Shown here: positions 28,465-37,226 of the stretch, piece after piece | Layout: every line of letters starts with the position of its first letter | Numbering within the stretch: the stretch's first letter is position 1 | From: Collinsella aerofaciens | GTDB taxonomy: Bacteria > Actinomycetota > Coriobacteriia > Coriobacteriales > Coriobacteriaceae | Reading direction: 5' to 3' | DNA: 64,000 nt | Assembly (NCBI RefSeq): GCF_020181355.1 | Contig: NZ_CP084004.1 | Coordinates: 1,178,001 to 1,242,000, forward strand | Position numbers and translations under genes: made by a program | The notes under the pieces: generated by a model | The model's input: only the letters and a program-made list of their open reading frames with translations | Databases searched by the model: none | What the model was told of the DNA's origin: nothing

Positions 28465-29978
28465 TGGCGCTAAGCTTCGATTCCCTTACCGCCGCCCAGA
28501 TCGCCGCGGGCGTTGCCGCCGGCGACTTTACCGCTACCGAGGTGGCCCAGGCCTCCCTTGCTGCCATCGAGGCGCGCGAGGGCGGGGTCCAGGCATTCCT
28601 GCAGGTGGCGCCCGAGCTTGCGCTCGAGGCTGCTGCGCGCGTGGATGCCGACCGTGCCGCAGGCAAGCCGCTGCCCCCGCTTGCGGGCGTGCCGCTGGCC
28701 ATCAAGGACAACATGAACCTCGTGGGCACGCGCACCACCTGCGCTTCCCGCATGCTCGCGGACTACCAGAGCGTTTACACCGCCACCTGCGTCCAGCGCA
28801 TGCTCGATGCCGGCTGCCTGCCCATGGGCAAGGCCAACATGGACGAGTTTGCCTTTGGCAGCTCCACCGAGAGCTCAGCGTTCCACCGCACCAACAACCC
28901 TTGGGATACCGAGCGCGTGCCCGGCGGCTCCTCGGGCGGCTCCGCTGCCGCCGTCGCCGCGGGCGAGGTCGCGCTCTCGCTGGGCTCGGACACCGGCGGC
29001 TCCATTCGCCAGCCGGCGTCGCTGTGCGGCGTGGTGGGCTTTAAGCCCACGTATGGCGCCGTGAGCCGTTACGGCGTGGTCGCCTTTGGCTCGTCGCTCG
29101 ACCAGGTGGGCCCCTTTGGCCGCACGGTCGAGGATGTCGCGCTGGCCATGAACGCGCTTACCGGCGCGGGCCATGATCCGTACGACTGCACCAGCCAGGA
29201 TTGCGCCGTCGACTTTACCGAGCATCTCAACAACAGCATCGAGGGCAAGCGCGTGGGCATCATCCCCGCATTTATGGAGGCCGAGGGCCTGACGCCCGAG
29301 GTCAAGGCCGCTGTTCAGCGCGCCGCCCAGGAGCTGCAGAACCAGGGCGCCGAGCTGGTCGAGGTCGACCTGCCGCACCTGGACGCCGCTATCGCCGCCT
29401 ACTACGTCATCGGCCCGGCCGAGGCGTTCTCCAACCTGGCCCGCTTCGACGGCATTCGCTACGGCTATCAGGAGGAGGGCTGCGCCAACCTGTCCGACCA
29501 GAGCTCGCTTTCGCGCGCCCACGGCTTTGGTGCCGAGGCCAAGCGACGTCAGATGCTCGGCGCCTACCTGCTGAGCTCGGGCGTGTACGACAAGTACTAC
29601 TACGCTGCGCAAAAGGCCCGCACGCTCATCACGCAGGACTACGACGCCGCGTATGCCAAGGTGGACACTATTCTCATGCCCGCCTCGCCGCGCACGGCCT
29701 TTAAGTTTGGCGAGATCAGCGACCCCACGCAGATGTACCTCTCCGACCTGTACACCATCTCGCTCAACATTTGCGGCAACGGTGGTATCTCGGTGCCGCT
29801 GGGCCTGGGCGAGGATACTCAGCTGCCCGTTTCTGCCCAGCTGGTGGGTCCGGCGTTTAAGGACCGTCAACTGCTCACGTTTGCCCGCGCCCTGGAGCGC
29901 GGCTTTGCCGATGCCGCCACGGGTGCGCCCGCGCTTTCCGTCGCGCCCGAATTTGCCGGGAAGGGAGGCGAGCTGTAA
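28464..29978 (+). CDS. gatA: Asp-tRNA(Asn)/Glu-tRNA(Gln) amidotransferase subunit A
   Basis: The amidase subunit of 504 residues that releases ammonia from glutamine. The Ser-cisSer-Lys triad is visible: Lys81 in LAIKDNMN, Ser156 in GGSSGGSAAAV and Ser180 in SLGSDTGGSIRQP. The start shares bases with the gatC stop, and the end overlaps the gatB start in the same way. Presence of the complex implies that Gln-tRNA (and perhaps Asn-tRNA) is made by the indirect route, as in most Gram-positive bacteria. Confidence 0.96.
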   Translation: MALSFDSLTAAQIAAGVAAGDFTATEVAQASLAAIEAREGGVQAFLQVAPELALEAAARVDADRAAGKPLPPLAGVPLAIKDNMNLVGTRTTCASRMLADYQSVYTATCVQRMLDAGCLPMGKANMDEFAFGSSTESSAFHRTNNPWDTERVPGGSSGGSAAAVAAGEVALSLGSDTGGSIRQPASLCGVVGFKPTYGAVSRYGVVAFGSSLDQVGPFGRTVEDVALAMNALTGAGHDPYDCTSQDCAVDFTEHLNNSIEGKRVGIIPAFMEAEGLTPEVKAAVQRAAQELQNQGAELVEVDLPHLDAAIAAYYVIGPAEAFSNLARFDGIRYGYQEEGCANLSDQSSLSRAHGFGAEAKRRQMLGAYLLSSGVYDKYYYAAQKARTLITQDYDAAYAKVDTILMPASPRTAFKFGEISDPTQMYLSDLYTISLNICGNGGISVPLGLGEDTQLPVSAQLVGPAFKDRQLLTFARALERGFADAATGAPALSVAPEFAGKGGEL

Positions 29979-31654
29979 TGAAGGAGCTTTCCGAGGTCCT
30001 GCAGGATTGGGAGGCCGTGATCGGCCTGGAGATCCATACCGAGCTCACCGCACTCGATACCAAGATGTTCTGCAACTGCAAGCTCAGCCACGATGACGAG
30101 CCCAACGCCAACGTGTGCCCGGTGTGCCTGGGCCTGCCCGGCGCCCTGCCGGTGCCCAACAAGCGCGCCATCGAGAGCATCGTCAAGGCCGGCCTCGCCA
30201 CCAACTGCGAGATCCAGCGCCACTCGATGTTCTACCGCAAGCACTACTTCTACCCCGACATGGCCAAGAACTTCCAAACCACGCAGGGTCCGGTCGCTTT
30301 TGCCATGTACGGTCACCTGGACCTGGACGTGACCGGTCGCGGTGCCGCCGAGCGCCCCGACTGCGCATTTGGCGAGGCCGAGGCCCAGAGCCTGGCGAGC
30401 GCCTCGGCCAACGCCGAGGGCCTGTCCACGTCCATGACGTCGACCATGCGCGAGGGCACCCAGCGCGCCGGCCACCTGGCCAGCTATGACGCGTCCAACC
30501 TGCAGATGCCCGAGCGTCGCGAGGACGGTTCCTACACGGTGCCCATCCGCATCCTGCGCATCCACATGGAGGAGGACGCAGCCAAGATGGTGCACGTGGG
30601 CGGTGCCGAGGGCCGCATTACCGCCGCGGCCGAGTCGCTCGTCGACTACAACCGCTGCGGCACGCCTTTGATTGAGCTCGTGACCGAGCCCGACTTGCGT
30701 ACGCCCGAGGAGGCTCGCCTGTTTATGGAGAAGCTCCGTCGCATCTTTGTGACGCTGGGCATTTCGGACTGCTCCATGGAGAAGGGCTCCATGCGTTGCG
30801 ACGGCAACGTGTCGCTTCGCCGCCGCGGCGAGACCAAGCTGGGCACCAAGACCGAGCTCAAGAACCTCAACTCATTTAAGAGCCTGCACGACGGCCTTGC
30901 CTACGAGATTTGCCGCCAGGCCGAGGTACTCGAGGAGGGCGGCATCATCTATCAAGAGACCCGCCACTGGGAGCCCAGCCGCAAGCGCACCGTGGTCATG
31001 CGTGTGAAGGAAACGGCCGACGACTATCGCCTGTTCCCCGACCCCGATCTGGCGCCGTTCGATCTGGACGACGAGTTCATCGACCGTTGCCGTGGCGAGA
31101 TCCCCGAGCTGCCCGATGCCAAGCGCGCCCGTTTTGAGGCCGACTTTGGCATTAAGGCGGCGGATGCCGAGCAAATCGCCGGCGACCCCGAGTTTGCCGA
31201 CTTCTTTGAGGCCGCTGCTGCCGGTATGGCCGGCAAAGAGGCCCAGACGGTCGCTAACCTGCTGGTCAACGAGATGATCGCCTACCTTAAGGGCGCGGGC
31301 GTGTCGCTCGCCGAATCCGGCATCGCGCCGGCTCAGGTAGCAGCCCTTGCCAAGCTGCTGGCGACCGATGCTATCAGCTCCAACCAGGCGCACGAGGTCT
31401 TTGAGGCCATGGCCCAAACCGGCGACGATCCCAACAAGATCGTCGACGAGCGTGGTATGCGTCAGGTGAGCGATGCCGGCGCGCTGCAGCCGATCGTGGA
31501 CGAAGTCCTGGCAAACTGTGCCGATCAGGCGCAGCAGTATCGTGACGGCAACCAGAAGGTCATCGGCTTTTTGGTGGGCCAGTGTATGAAGGCGAGCCGC
31601 GGCAAGGGTAACCCCAAGCTCTTCAACGAGTTGCTGAGAACGTCGCTCTCGTAG
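29978..31654 (+). CDS. gatB: Asp-tRNA(Asn)/Glu-tRNA(Gln) amidotransferase subunit B
   Basis: The kinase/tRNA-binding subunit that phosphorylates the mischarged glutamate or aspartate and then amidates it. It begins WEAVIGLEIHTELTALDTKMFCNC and has the paired Cys region CNC...CPVC that holds zinc in this family. The YYPDMAKNFQTTQ-like stretch (FYPDMAKNFQTTQ) is the substrate region. The C-terminal YqeY-like tail domain is complete. At 558 residues it is longer than the usual 470-500, with extra sequence around GRGAAERPD and ASANAEGLSTSM near residues 113-155. AAGGAGG lies before the start. Confidence 0.95.
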   Translation: MKELSEVLQDWEAVIGLEIHTELTALDTKMFCNCKLSHDDEPNANVCPVCLGLPGALPVPNKRAIESIVKAGLATNCEIQRHSMFYRKHYFYPDMAKNFQTTQGPVAFAMYGHLDLDVTGRGAAERPDCAFGEAEAQSLASASANAEGLSTSMTSTMREGTQRAGHLASYDASNLQMPERREDGSYTVPIRILRIHMEEDAAKMVHVGGAEGRITAAAESLVDYNRCGTPLIELVTEPDLRTPEEARLFMEKLRRIFVTLGISDCSMEKGSMRCDGNVSLRRRGETKLGTKTELKNLNSFKSLHDGLAYEICRQAEVLEEGGIIYQETRHWEPSRKRTVVMRVKETADDYRLFPDPDLAPFDLDDEFIDRCRGEIPELPDAKRARFEADFGIKAADAEQIAGDPEFADFFEAAAAGMAGKEAQTVANLLVNEMIAYLKGAGVSLAESGIAPAQVAALAKLLATDAISSNQAHEVFEAMAQTGDDPNKIVDERGMRQVSDAGALQPIVDEVLANCADQAQQYRDGNQKVIGFLVGQCMKASRGKGNPKLFNELLRTSLS

Positions 31655-31874
31655 CTGCGAGGCCGGGGAAGCCCCGAGTCGCCGGGGTATTTCCTCCAAA
31701 TTTCAAACAGTCCTATGCAAGACGAAGGCCACATTTAGTGGCCTTCTTTGCATGCGGAACTCATTTGTGTTAGCGCCGGAATAATTTAGCCAAATATAGT
31801 CGGCCGAGATTGACCAATCCCGGCCGACCCATTTTAGCCAACACGCCCGCATCTATGACTTTCCTATCGCATTC

Positions 31875-32702
31875 CTACATCCCCTCGGGCTGGATCCCCC
31901 TCACCTTCACCGCCTGGGGGACGGCCTCCACCGAGTAGGTGTCAAGCTCCCTGCCGCGGTAGCTCGGGCCCCGCATCACGAACACCGACGCCTTGTCGAA
32001 CAGCCTGTCGAGGGCGCAGAGGAGCGTGTCGTCGCCCGTGAAGAACTCATCCCACCCGCTCGGGGCGATGTTGCTCGTGAGGACCATCGCGTTCGGCCCC
32101 TCCTTCTCGTAGCGCCTGTCGACGACATCGAAGAACAGGTCGGTGCACGGCCTGTCGTAGACGCATCTCCCCACCTCGTCAACGATGAGGCACGACGGCT
32201 TGACGAGCGAGGAGACGACCCGCGAGGTGTTTCCCCGCTGGACGGCCTTCTGGAACCTGTCCCTGAGCTCGGTCGCCTTTATGTAGTAGGTCTTGAGCCC
32301 CCGCATGCAGCACTCGCGCCCGTAGGCCTGCGCGAGGTGCGTCTTCCCTATGCCGCCGGGCCCGACGAAGGCGACGTTGCGGTGCGCGTAGAGGTCGGCC
32401 AGCGACGGGAGCTTGCCCAGCGCGGCCGCGTCCCGGCCCTGGATCCTGGAGAAGTCGAAGCCCTCGAAGGTCTTGGGCTCGCGCCTGGGCAGCCTGCTCA
32501 GCCTCAGCAGCGTCTCGATGGAGGCGAGCCTCCTCTTCTCCGCAAGGTAGGAGAAGGTGGCTGCCACGGCGGCCATCTCCCCGTCGCCGAGGTCGAGGTC
32601 CGAGGCGAGGGTCGCGAGCTCCTCCGCCCCGACGGCGATCCCGAGCCTCGACGCGGCGTCGCTCGCGAGCTCGTAGGGGCTCGCCCCCGCGCCCGCCATC
32701 AT
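31875..32702 (-). CDS. istB: IstB-like AAA+ ATPase of the IS21 element
   Basis: A transposition helper of 275 residues that selects and remodels target DNA. Walker A is GPGGIGKTHLA, Walker B is SCLIVDEVG, and LTSNIAPSGWDEFF is the sensor region (family knowledge). The start is ATG at 32702, overlapping the istA stop codon in an ATGA arrangement, so translation is coupled. No damage is seen. Confidence 0.94.
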   Translation of the reverse strand: MMAGAGASPYELASDAASRLGIAVGAEELATLASDLDLGDGEMAAVAATFSYLAEKRRLASIETLLRLSRLPRREPKTFEGFDFSRIQGRDAAALGKLPSLADLYAHRNVAFVGPGGIGKTHLAQAYGRECCMRGLKTYYIKATELRDRFQKAVQRGNTSRVVSSLVKPSCLIVDEVGRCVYDRPCTDLFFDVVDRRYEKEGPNAMVLTSNIAPSGWDEFFTGDDTLLCALDRLFDKASVFVMRGPSYRGRELDTYSVEAVPQAVKVRGIQPEGM

Positions 32703-34006
32703 TCGGCCCTCCCGAAGTCGAACCTCTCGAAACCGGGTTTCGTCCTGGGCGGGGCGATTTGCTCGACCACGGTCCCCACCGGCTGGGTCGGCAGCTCCTC
32801 GGGCTGCGCCGGCGATGTCTCCCACTGCCCCTCGCACCAGCTGTCGGCGCCGGTGCCGACGGCGTGGGCGACGAGCTCGCGGGAGAGGTCGTCGCTGTAT
32901 ATGTGCACCACGCGCCCCTCCCGGTTCACCCTGCACTCGCGGCGGACGTACCAGTAGGGCACGCCGTAGCGGTGCCCCTCGAAGCTCACGAAGCCGTCGA
33001 AGGAGATCTTCCGGCGCGGGCACAGGTACCGCTCGACCTCGGCCGTGACCTCGAGCGGCCTGGTGTTCGCCGAGCACGCCGCCTCGTGCTCGCGCATCGG
33101 GACGCATGCCGCCGCGCGCCGCCAGCGGCCTCCCTGCTCGGCGCACCAGAGGGCGGCCTCCCGGTTGAGGGCGTCAAGGTCGGTAAAGGACCTTCCCGCG
33201 AGGAAGTTCCCCTTCACGAAGCGGACGAGCCTCTCCACCTTGCCCTTCGTATAGGGGTGGCGCGGCCTGCACAACCTGGTGCGGAAGCCGACGACGCCCA
33301 TGAACTCGGCGTAGTCGGCCTGCCAGACGGGCCGGCCGTCGGCATCGCGGCGGACGACCACGCTCTTCATGTTGTCGGTGAGCACGGTCGCGGGCACGCC
33401 CAGCGCCGAGAACGCGTGCAGCATCCCGATGAGGAGGTTCTCCTGGCGCGCGTTCGGGAAGAACTCGACGTGGGCGCCCCCGCAATGGTGGCAGACCATG
33501 GCGAAGCAGGCGATCCGCGCCCGCTCCCCGCCAGGGCGCTCGACCGCGACGAAGCCCCAGTCCATCTGGTAGGCCTCTCCGGGCGCCGTCCTGAAGCGCT
33601 GGCCGCGGCAGCCCTGCGGGGCCGCCTGCCGCCTCTTCGCGGGCACGAGGTCCCGGTGCGCGGCGATATAGGTCTTCACCGTGGTGAGGCCGCCGGCGTA
33701 GCCCTGGCCGAGCAGCCGCTCGAATATCACCTGCGAGTTGGTGACGCCCTTCCGCAGGAGGTCGTCCACCAGGCCGGTGTGGCCGGCGAGCACGCCCGGC
33801 GCGGCCCTCCTCCCGCTGTTCCCGTGGGGCAGGGCCCTGAACCCGTGTGCCCTGACCGTCCTCGCGCGGGAGCGGGTGAGCCCCGTCCTCCTGCAGAACT
33901 CCGCGAGGTTGCATGCCTGCGGGTCGAACCCGTCGCCCTCCTCCGCGGCCATCTCCCGGAGCGCCGCGTCTATAATCTCCTGTAGGTCATCGTGTCTCTC
34001 GTTCAC
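32699..34006 (-). CDS. istA: IS21-family transposase IstA
   Basis: A DDE transposase of 435 residues. An N-terminal helix-turn-helix (LAEFCRRTGLTRSRARTVRAHG) precedes the catalytic Asp in AYQMDWGFV, Asp in VLTDNMKSVV and Glu in KGKVERLVRFVK. The cytosolic CHHCGG segment between them is common in this subgroup. The start at 34006 follows TGAGGTGAACG on the minus strand. The gene is complete, so the element may still be mobile. Confidence 0.94.
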   Translation of the reverse strand: MNERHDDLQEIIDAALREMAAEEGDGFDPQACNLAEFCRRTGLTRSRARTVRAHGFRALPHGNSGRRAAPGVLAGHTGLVDDLLRKGVTNSQVIFERLLGQGYAGGLTTVKTYIAAHRDLVPAKRRQAAPQGCRGQRFRTAPGEAYQMDWGFVAVERPGGERARIACFAMVCHHCGGAHVEFFPNARQENLLIGMLHAFSALGVPATVLTDNMKSVVVRRDADGRPVWQADYAEFMGVVGFRTRLCRPRHPYTKGKVERLVRFVKGNFLAGRSFTDLDALNREAALWCAEQGGRWRRAAACVPMREHEAACSANTRPLEVTAEVERYLCPRRKISFDGFVSFEGHRYGVPYWYVRRECRVNREGRVVHIYSDDLSRELVAHAVGTGADSWCEGQWETSPAQPEELPTQPVGTVVEQIAPPRTKPGFERFDFGRAE

Positions 34007-34184
34007 CTCAATGGTCCTCCTAACGCCGGCGTGTTGGCACCACCAGCGTAGTGGCGGCGGGGAGGCACGGTGGCCATTATTCGGTGACCGGGATTGGTCA
34101 AAATAGTTTGACTATTAGCGGCTAAAATCGCCCGGCGCTAACATTTGGAGCAAACACCCCGGCGACTCGGGGCTTCCCCGGCCA

Positions 34185-34257
34185 GACGACTCGGCCGTTC
34201 GGGTCAGGCGGGGCTGAATGGAATAGAGTGAATGGGCGTGCCGTCGGCACGCCCATT
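34185..34257 (+). repeat. Terminator module, first copy
   Basis: A 40-base unit starting GACGACTCGGCCGTTCGGGT and ending GGCTGAATGGAAT is followed by a hairpin with arms AATGGGCGTGCCG/CGGCACGCCCATT at 34231-34257 and GTTTTG. The 40-base unit recurs at 34314 with one mismatch. Confidence 0.8.
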
Positions 34258-34313
34258 GTTTTGAGGGGAACTCATTGAGAGGCAAGGCCCTGCGCCCGGC
34301 CCCTCGGTTCCGT

Positions 34314-34386
34314 GACGACTCGGCCGTTCGGGTCGGGCGGGGCTGAATGGAATTTGGTGAATGAGGGCGCCGATGGCGCTCTCATT
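34314..34386 (+). repeat. Terminator module, second copy
   Basis: The same 40-base unit as at 34185, again followed by a hairpin (AATGAGGGCGCC/GGCGCTCTCATT, 34360-34386) and CTTT. The unit is conserved but the hairpin stem sequence differs, with pairing kept. Confidence 0.8.
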
Positions 34387-34412
34387 CTTTATGGATGTGG
34401 CAAACGAAGGTG

Positions 34413-34578
34413 AATACTTTTCCGCGAAGTGAACGACCTATTTTGGACCCCTGAAACATCAACACTTTTCTGGCTCTGTTTCCTGCGGTTTTGTCGAGTT
34501 TTTCCTGCGGTTTTGCTGGCGAAAAATGCAGATGTTTCGGGGGTCCGATTTCACTCGTTCACTTCGCGGAAAAGTATT
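34413..34578. repeat. 166-base nested palindrome
   Basis: Perfect 24-base outer arms (34413-34436 and 34555-34578, beginning AATACTTTTCCGCGAAG) enclose a second inverted repeat (34445-34460 and 34531-34546, GGACCCCTGAAACATC, 15 of 16 paired). The loop contains TTTCCTGCGGTTTTG twice. No open reading frame of note lies inside. Confidence 0.9.
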
Positions 34579-34700
34579 AGACCTCGATTTGTTGGGTCGG
34601 GGGAGAGCCTTTCTTGGATGCCGGAGGTGTACGCTGCGGCAGGCGGATCGCCAGAAGTCGGCTGTTCCGCGCCTCAAGATTTTCAAAGGGTTAACCTTTG

Positions 34701-34732
34701 TTGACCTTAATAGTTAGATAAACTAAACTATT
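34701..34732 (+). promoter_or_regulatory. Promoter with DtxR/MntR-like dyad for the metal ATPase operon
   Basis: TTGACC (34701-34706) and TAAACT (34724-34729) are 17 bases apart. A dyad AATAGTT...AACTATT (34709-34732) covers the spacer and -10 and contains TTAGATAAACTAAA, which resembles iron/manganese repressor boxes. The regulator is inferred. Confidence 0.5.
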
Positions 34733-34816
34733 TTCCAAAAGTGTGCTCGAGCAAACTTATTTACTCGGGTGCTGAGGCACCGTGCCGCGTCTAATGCGGC
34801 AAAAGGGAGAAGCAAC

Positions 34817-35062
34817 ATGAAGAAGTCGACGTTTAACACCCTGCTTGTTGGTGGCGGTTTTCTGCTCGGCACGGCCGGCATCAAGCTGCTTACCAGCGCT
34901 CCGGTCAAGAATGCCTGCGTGCAGGGTATCGCGTGCGGCATGCGCATCAAGAACGGCTACCAGGACATGGTCGAGCAGGCCAAGGCTAATGTCGACGACA
35001 TGGTTGCCGAGGCTGCCTACATCACCCAGAGCGAGGCCGCTGCTGACGAGGCAGCCGAGTAA
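34817..35062 (+). CDS. Small membrane-associated protein of the metal ATPase operon (DUF6110-like)
   Basis: An 81-residue protein. Residues 5-27 (TFNTLLVGGGFLLGTAGIKLLTS) form one hydrophobic helix with glycines. The rest is a soluble, acidic helix (NGYQDMVEQAKANVDDMVAEAAY). From memory it resembles DUF6110, small proteins found beside P1B-type ATPases; no function is established. The ATG follows AAAGGGAGAAG. It is 18 bases before the ATPase start, so the two are co-expressed and it may be an accessory or sensor of the pump. Confidence 0.75.
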   Translation: MKKSTFNTLLVGGGFLLGTAGIKLLTSAPVKNACVQGIACGMRIKNGYQDMVEQAKANVDDMVAEAAYITQSEAAADEAAE

Positions 35063-35080
35063 CGCTCCCAGGCACAAACT

Positions 35081-37156
35081 ATGAGATTCTCGATTATCAG
35101 CGAGATCCCCGGCAGGACCCGTCTTCAATTGGCGGGTCCTGTGCCAGAGAGCGATCTCGATGCACTTCTTAAGCTTGGCGGCGAAATCGACGGCGTGCGC
35201 AAGGTGCGCGTCTACGGCCGCATCGGCCAGATGGCGCTCGAATATGATGAGCCGCGCCGCGATGCCGTGCTGACCGCCGTCGGTGCGCTCGACGCTCAGG
35301 CCATTGCCGACGCAAAGACGGGTTACGTGATGCAGCTTGAGCCACGCAAGCACAAACTCGTTATGGACCTGGCGACACTCGTCGGTGCCCATTACGCACG
35401 TCGCTGGTTCTTGCCGACGCCTCTGCGTGCGGTGTTTGTCGTGGCCGGTTACATGGCTTTTTTGCGCGCTGCCCTTCATGAGCTGGCGCAGCCTCGCCTG
35501 ACCGTTCCCGTGCTCGACGCTTCGGCCATCGGCATTTCGTTCGTCAAGCGTGATGTCGACACCGCGGGCCAGACGATGTTCCTGCTCAACGTGGGTGAGC
35601 TGCTCGAGGACTACACGCGCGCCATGAGCGAAAACGAGCTCATCAACTCGCTGCTCGACGTGCCCGATAAGGCACAAAAAGTGGTCGGCGACACCGAGGT
35701 AAGCGTTGCCGCGACCGAGCTTGAGCCCGGTGACTTGGTGGCCGTGCGCACCGGCATGTCCATCTGCATTGACGGCGTGGTCGAACAGGGGAGCGCCATG
35801 GTCAACCAGGCGACCCTGACCGGCGAGCCGCTTGCCGTCGAGCGCAGCGCAGGCGATGACGTGTTCGCCGGGACCGTCGTGGAAGACGGCAGCATCTTGG
35901 TGCGCGTGCGCGCCAACACGGCTCAGACCAAGCTCCGATCGATCGTCTCGCTCGTGCAGACGGCCGATTCACTCAAGTCCGAGGGCCAGTCGCATATGGA
36001 GGACCTTGCCAACAAGATCGTCCCGTGGAATTTCTTGCTTGCAGGTCTTGTCGCTCTTACCACGCGCAGCCTCATCAAGACTTCGGCAGCGCTGATGGTC
36101 GACTACTCGTGCGCACTCAAGCTTACGGGTTCCGTTGCCGTCATGACTGCCATGAGCGATGCTGCCAAGATGGGCGTTATGGTCAAGGGCGCTAAGTACT
36201 TTGAGTCGTTTGCCAAGGCCGATACCATTGTCTTTGACAAGACCGGTACGCTGACCGAGGCCCAGCCGCGCCTAGCTTGCGTGCTCACGACCGACGGCTG
36301 GAGCGAGGACGAGGTCCTGCGCCTTTCCGCTTGCTTGGAGGAGCATTTTCCGCATCCGGTGGCGCGTGCCGTGGTCAACGCCGCCCGCGAGCGCGGGCTC
36401 GAGCACCGCGAGCGTCATGCCGCCGTCGAGTACATCGTGGCGCACGGCATCGCTTCGTCCATCGAAGGGCGTCGCGCGATTATCGGCTCGGCACACTTTG
36501 TGTTTGAGGACGAGAGCGCGCAGCTCGAGGCCGACATTAAGGAGCAAATCGAGTCCCAGATGCAGGGCCTGTCGCCGCTGTATCTGGCGGTCGATGGAAA
36601 GGTCGTCGGCGTGCTCGGTATCGAGGACCCGCTCAAGCCCGGGGTCCGCGAGGCAATCGCCGACCTGCATGCGCTGGGCGTCAAGCATGTCGTTATGCTC
36701 ACGGGCGACTCCGAGCGCACGGCCGAGCGCATTGCGCGAGAGGCGGGCGTCGACGAGTTTAAGGCCGAGCTGCTGCCCGAGGACAAGTACGCGTATGTGG
36801 AGCGCATTAAGGGCGAGGGGCGCCACGTTGCCATGGTGGGCGACGGCGTCAACGATTCGCCGGCGCTCGGTTTGGCCGATGTGGGGTTGGCCATGGGCGG
36901 CGGAAGCGACATTGCCAAGGAGGTCGCCGATATCATCCTGACCGATACGGATCTTGCCGCGATCGTGCGCCTGCGCCGCATGAGTCAGGGTCTCATCGAC
37001 CGTCTGACGAGCTCCTATTCTAAGGTGATGCTCACCAACTCAGCGCTCTTGGCACTGGGCATTACCGGCGCGATTACCCCGCAGGCGTCGTCACTGCTGC
37101 ACAACGGCTCGACGATTGCCTACAGCCTGGGCAACGCAAAGGCTTACCTGCGTTAG
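35081..37156 (+). CDS. P1B-type metal-transporting ATPase (CtpC-like)
   Basis: A 691-residue metal pump. The N-terminus has an HMA-like fold without a CxxC pair (FSIISEIPGRTRLQLAG). The actuator motif is LTGEPLAV, the phosphorylation motif DKTGTLT has Asp386, the HP dipeptide of P1B pumps is in EEHFPHPVARA, and the hinge is GDGVNDSPAL. The membrane metal motif reads DYSCALKLTG, that is S-C-A where CPC or SPC is expected, so metal choice is uncertain; manganese or another divalent ion is plausible. The ribosome binding site is weak, suggesting coupling to the small gene before it. A terminator at 37183 ends the unit. Confidence 0.88.
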   Translation: MRFSIISEIPGRTRLQLAGPVPESDLDALLKLGGEIDGVRKVRVYGRIGQMALEYDEPRRDAVLTAVGALDAQAIADAKTGYVMQLEPRKHKLVMDLATLVGAHYARRWFLPTPLRAVFVVAGYMAFLRAALHELAQPRLTVPVLDASAIGISFVKRDVDTAGQTMFLLNVGELLEDYTRAMSENELINSLLDVPDKAQKVVGDTEVSVAATELEPGDLVAVRTGMSICIDGVVEQGSAMVNQATLTGEPLAVERSAGDDVFAGTVVEDGSILVRVRANTAQTKLRSIVSLVQTADSLKSEGQSHMEDLANKIVPWNFLLAGLVALTTRSLIKTSAALMVDYSCALKLTGSVAVMTAMSDAAKMGVMVKGAKYFESFAKADTIVFDKTGTLTEAQPRLACVLTTDGWSEDEVLRLSACLEEHFPHPVARAVVNAARERGLEHRERHAAVEYIVAHGIASSIEGRRAIIGSAHFVFEDESAQLEADIKEQIESQMQGLSPLYLAVDGKVVGVLGIEDPLKPGVREAIADLHALGVKHVVMLTGDSERTAERIAREAGVDEFKAELLPEDKYAYVERIKGEGRHVAMVGDGVNDSPALGLADVGLAMGGGSDIAKEVADIILTDTDLAAIVRLRRMSQGLIDRLTSSYSKVMLTNSALLALGITGAITPQASSLLHNGSTIAYSLGNAKAYLR

Positions 37157-37182
37157 CAGACGTGTTCGCCCACGTTATCTGG

Positions 37183-37226
37183 CCTGCGCCCAGACGGCAT
37201 CGGTGTCGTCCGGGCGCAGGTCTTTT
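37183..37226 (+). terminator. Terminator of the metal ATPase operon
   Basis: The stem CCTGCGCCCAGACG / CGTCCGGGCGCAGG has one mismatch and is followed by TCTTTT. The PIN gene starts inside its T-rich tail. Confidence 0.75.

Larger units (their letters stand above)
31768..34143. mobile_element. IS21-family insertion sequence
   Basis: Terminal inverted repeats begin TGTTAGCGCCGG on both ends and continue with TTTAGCC and GACCAATCCCGG blocks, the multiple end repeats typical of IS21. Directly outside, TTTG is present on both sides (31764-31767 and 34144-34147), a 4-base target duplication. The element carries istA and istB, both intact, on the minus strand. Confidence 0.92.
31661..34183. repeat. 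Long inverted repeat behind gatB, split by the IS21 element
   Basis: The 27-base arm at 31661-31687 (GGCCGGGGAAGCCCCGAGTC...) has an exact reverse complement at 34157-34183. Without IS21 (31768-34143) and one TTTG copy, the arms would lie about 90 bases apart. The inner parts also pair imperfectly (TTTCCTCCAAAT on the left, TTTGCTCCAAAT on the complementary right) down to AAGGCCACATTTAGTGGCCTT. The original element was a hairpin of about 140 bases starting 7 bases after the gatB stop. Confidence 0.85.

Noticed and set aside
34191-34224. tRNA fragment (GTTCGGGTC resembles a T loop)
   Set aside because: No acceptor or anticodon stem can be formed around it.
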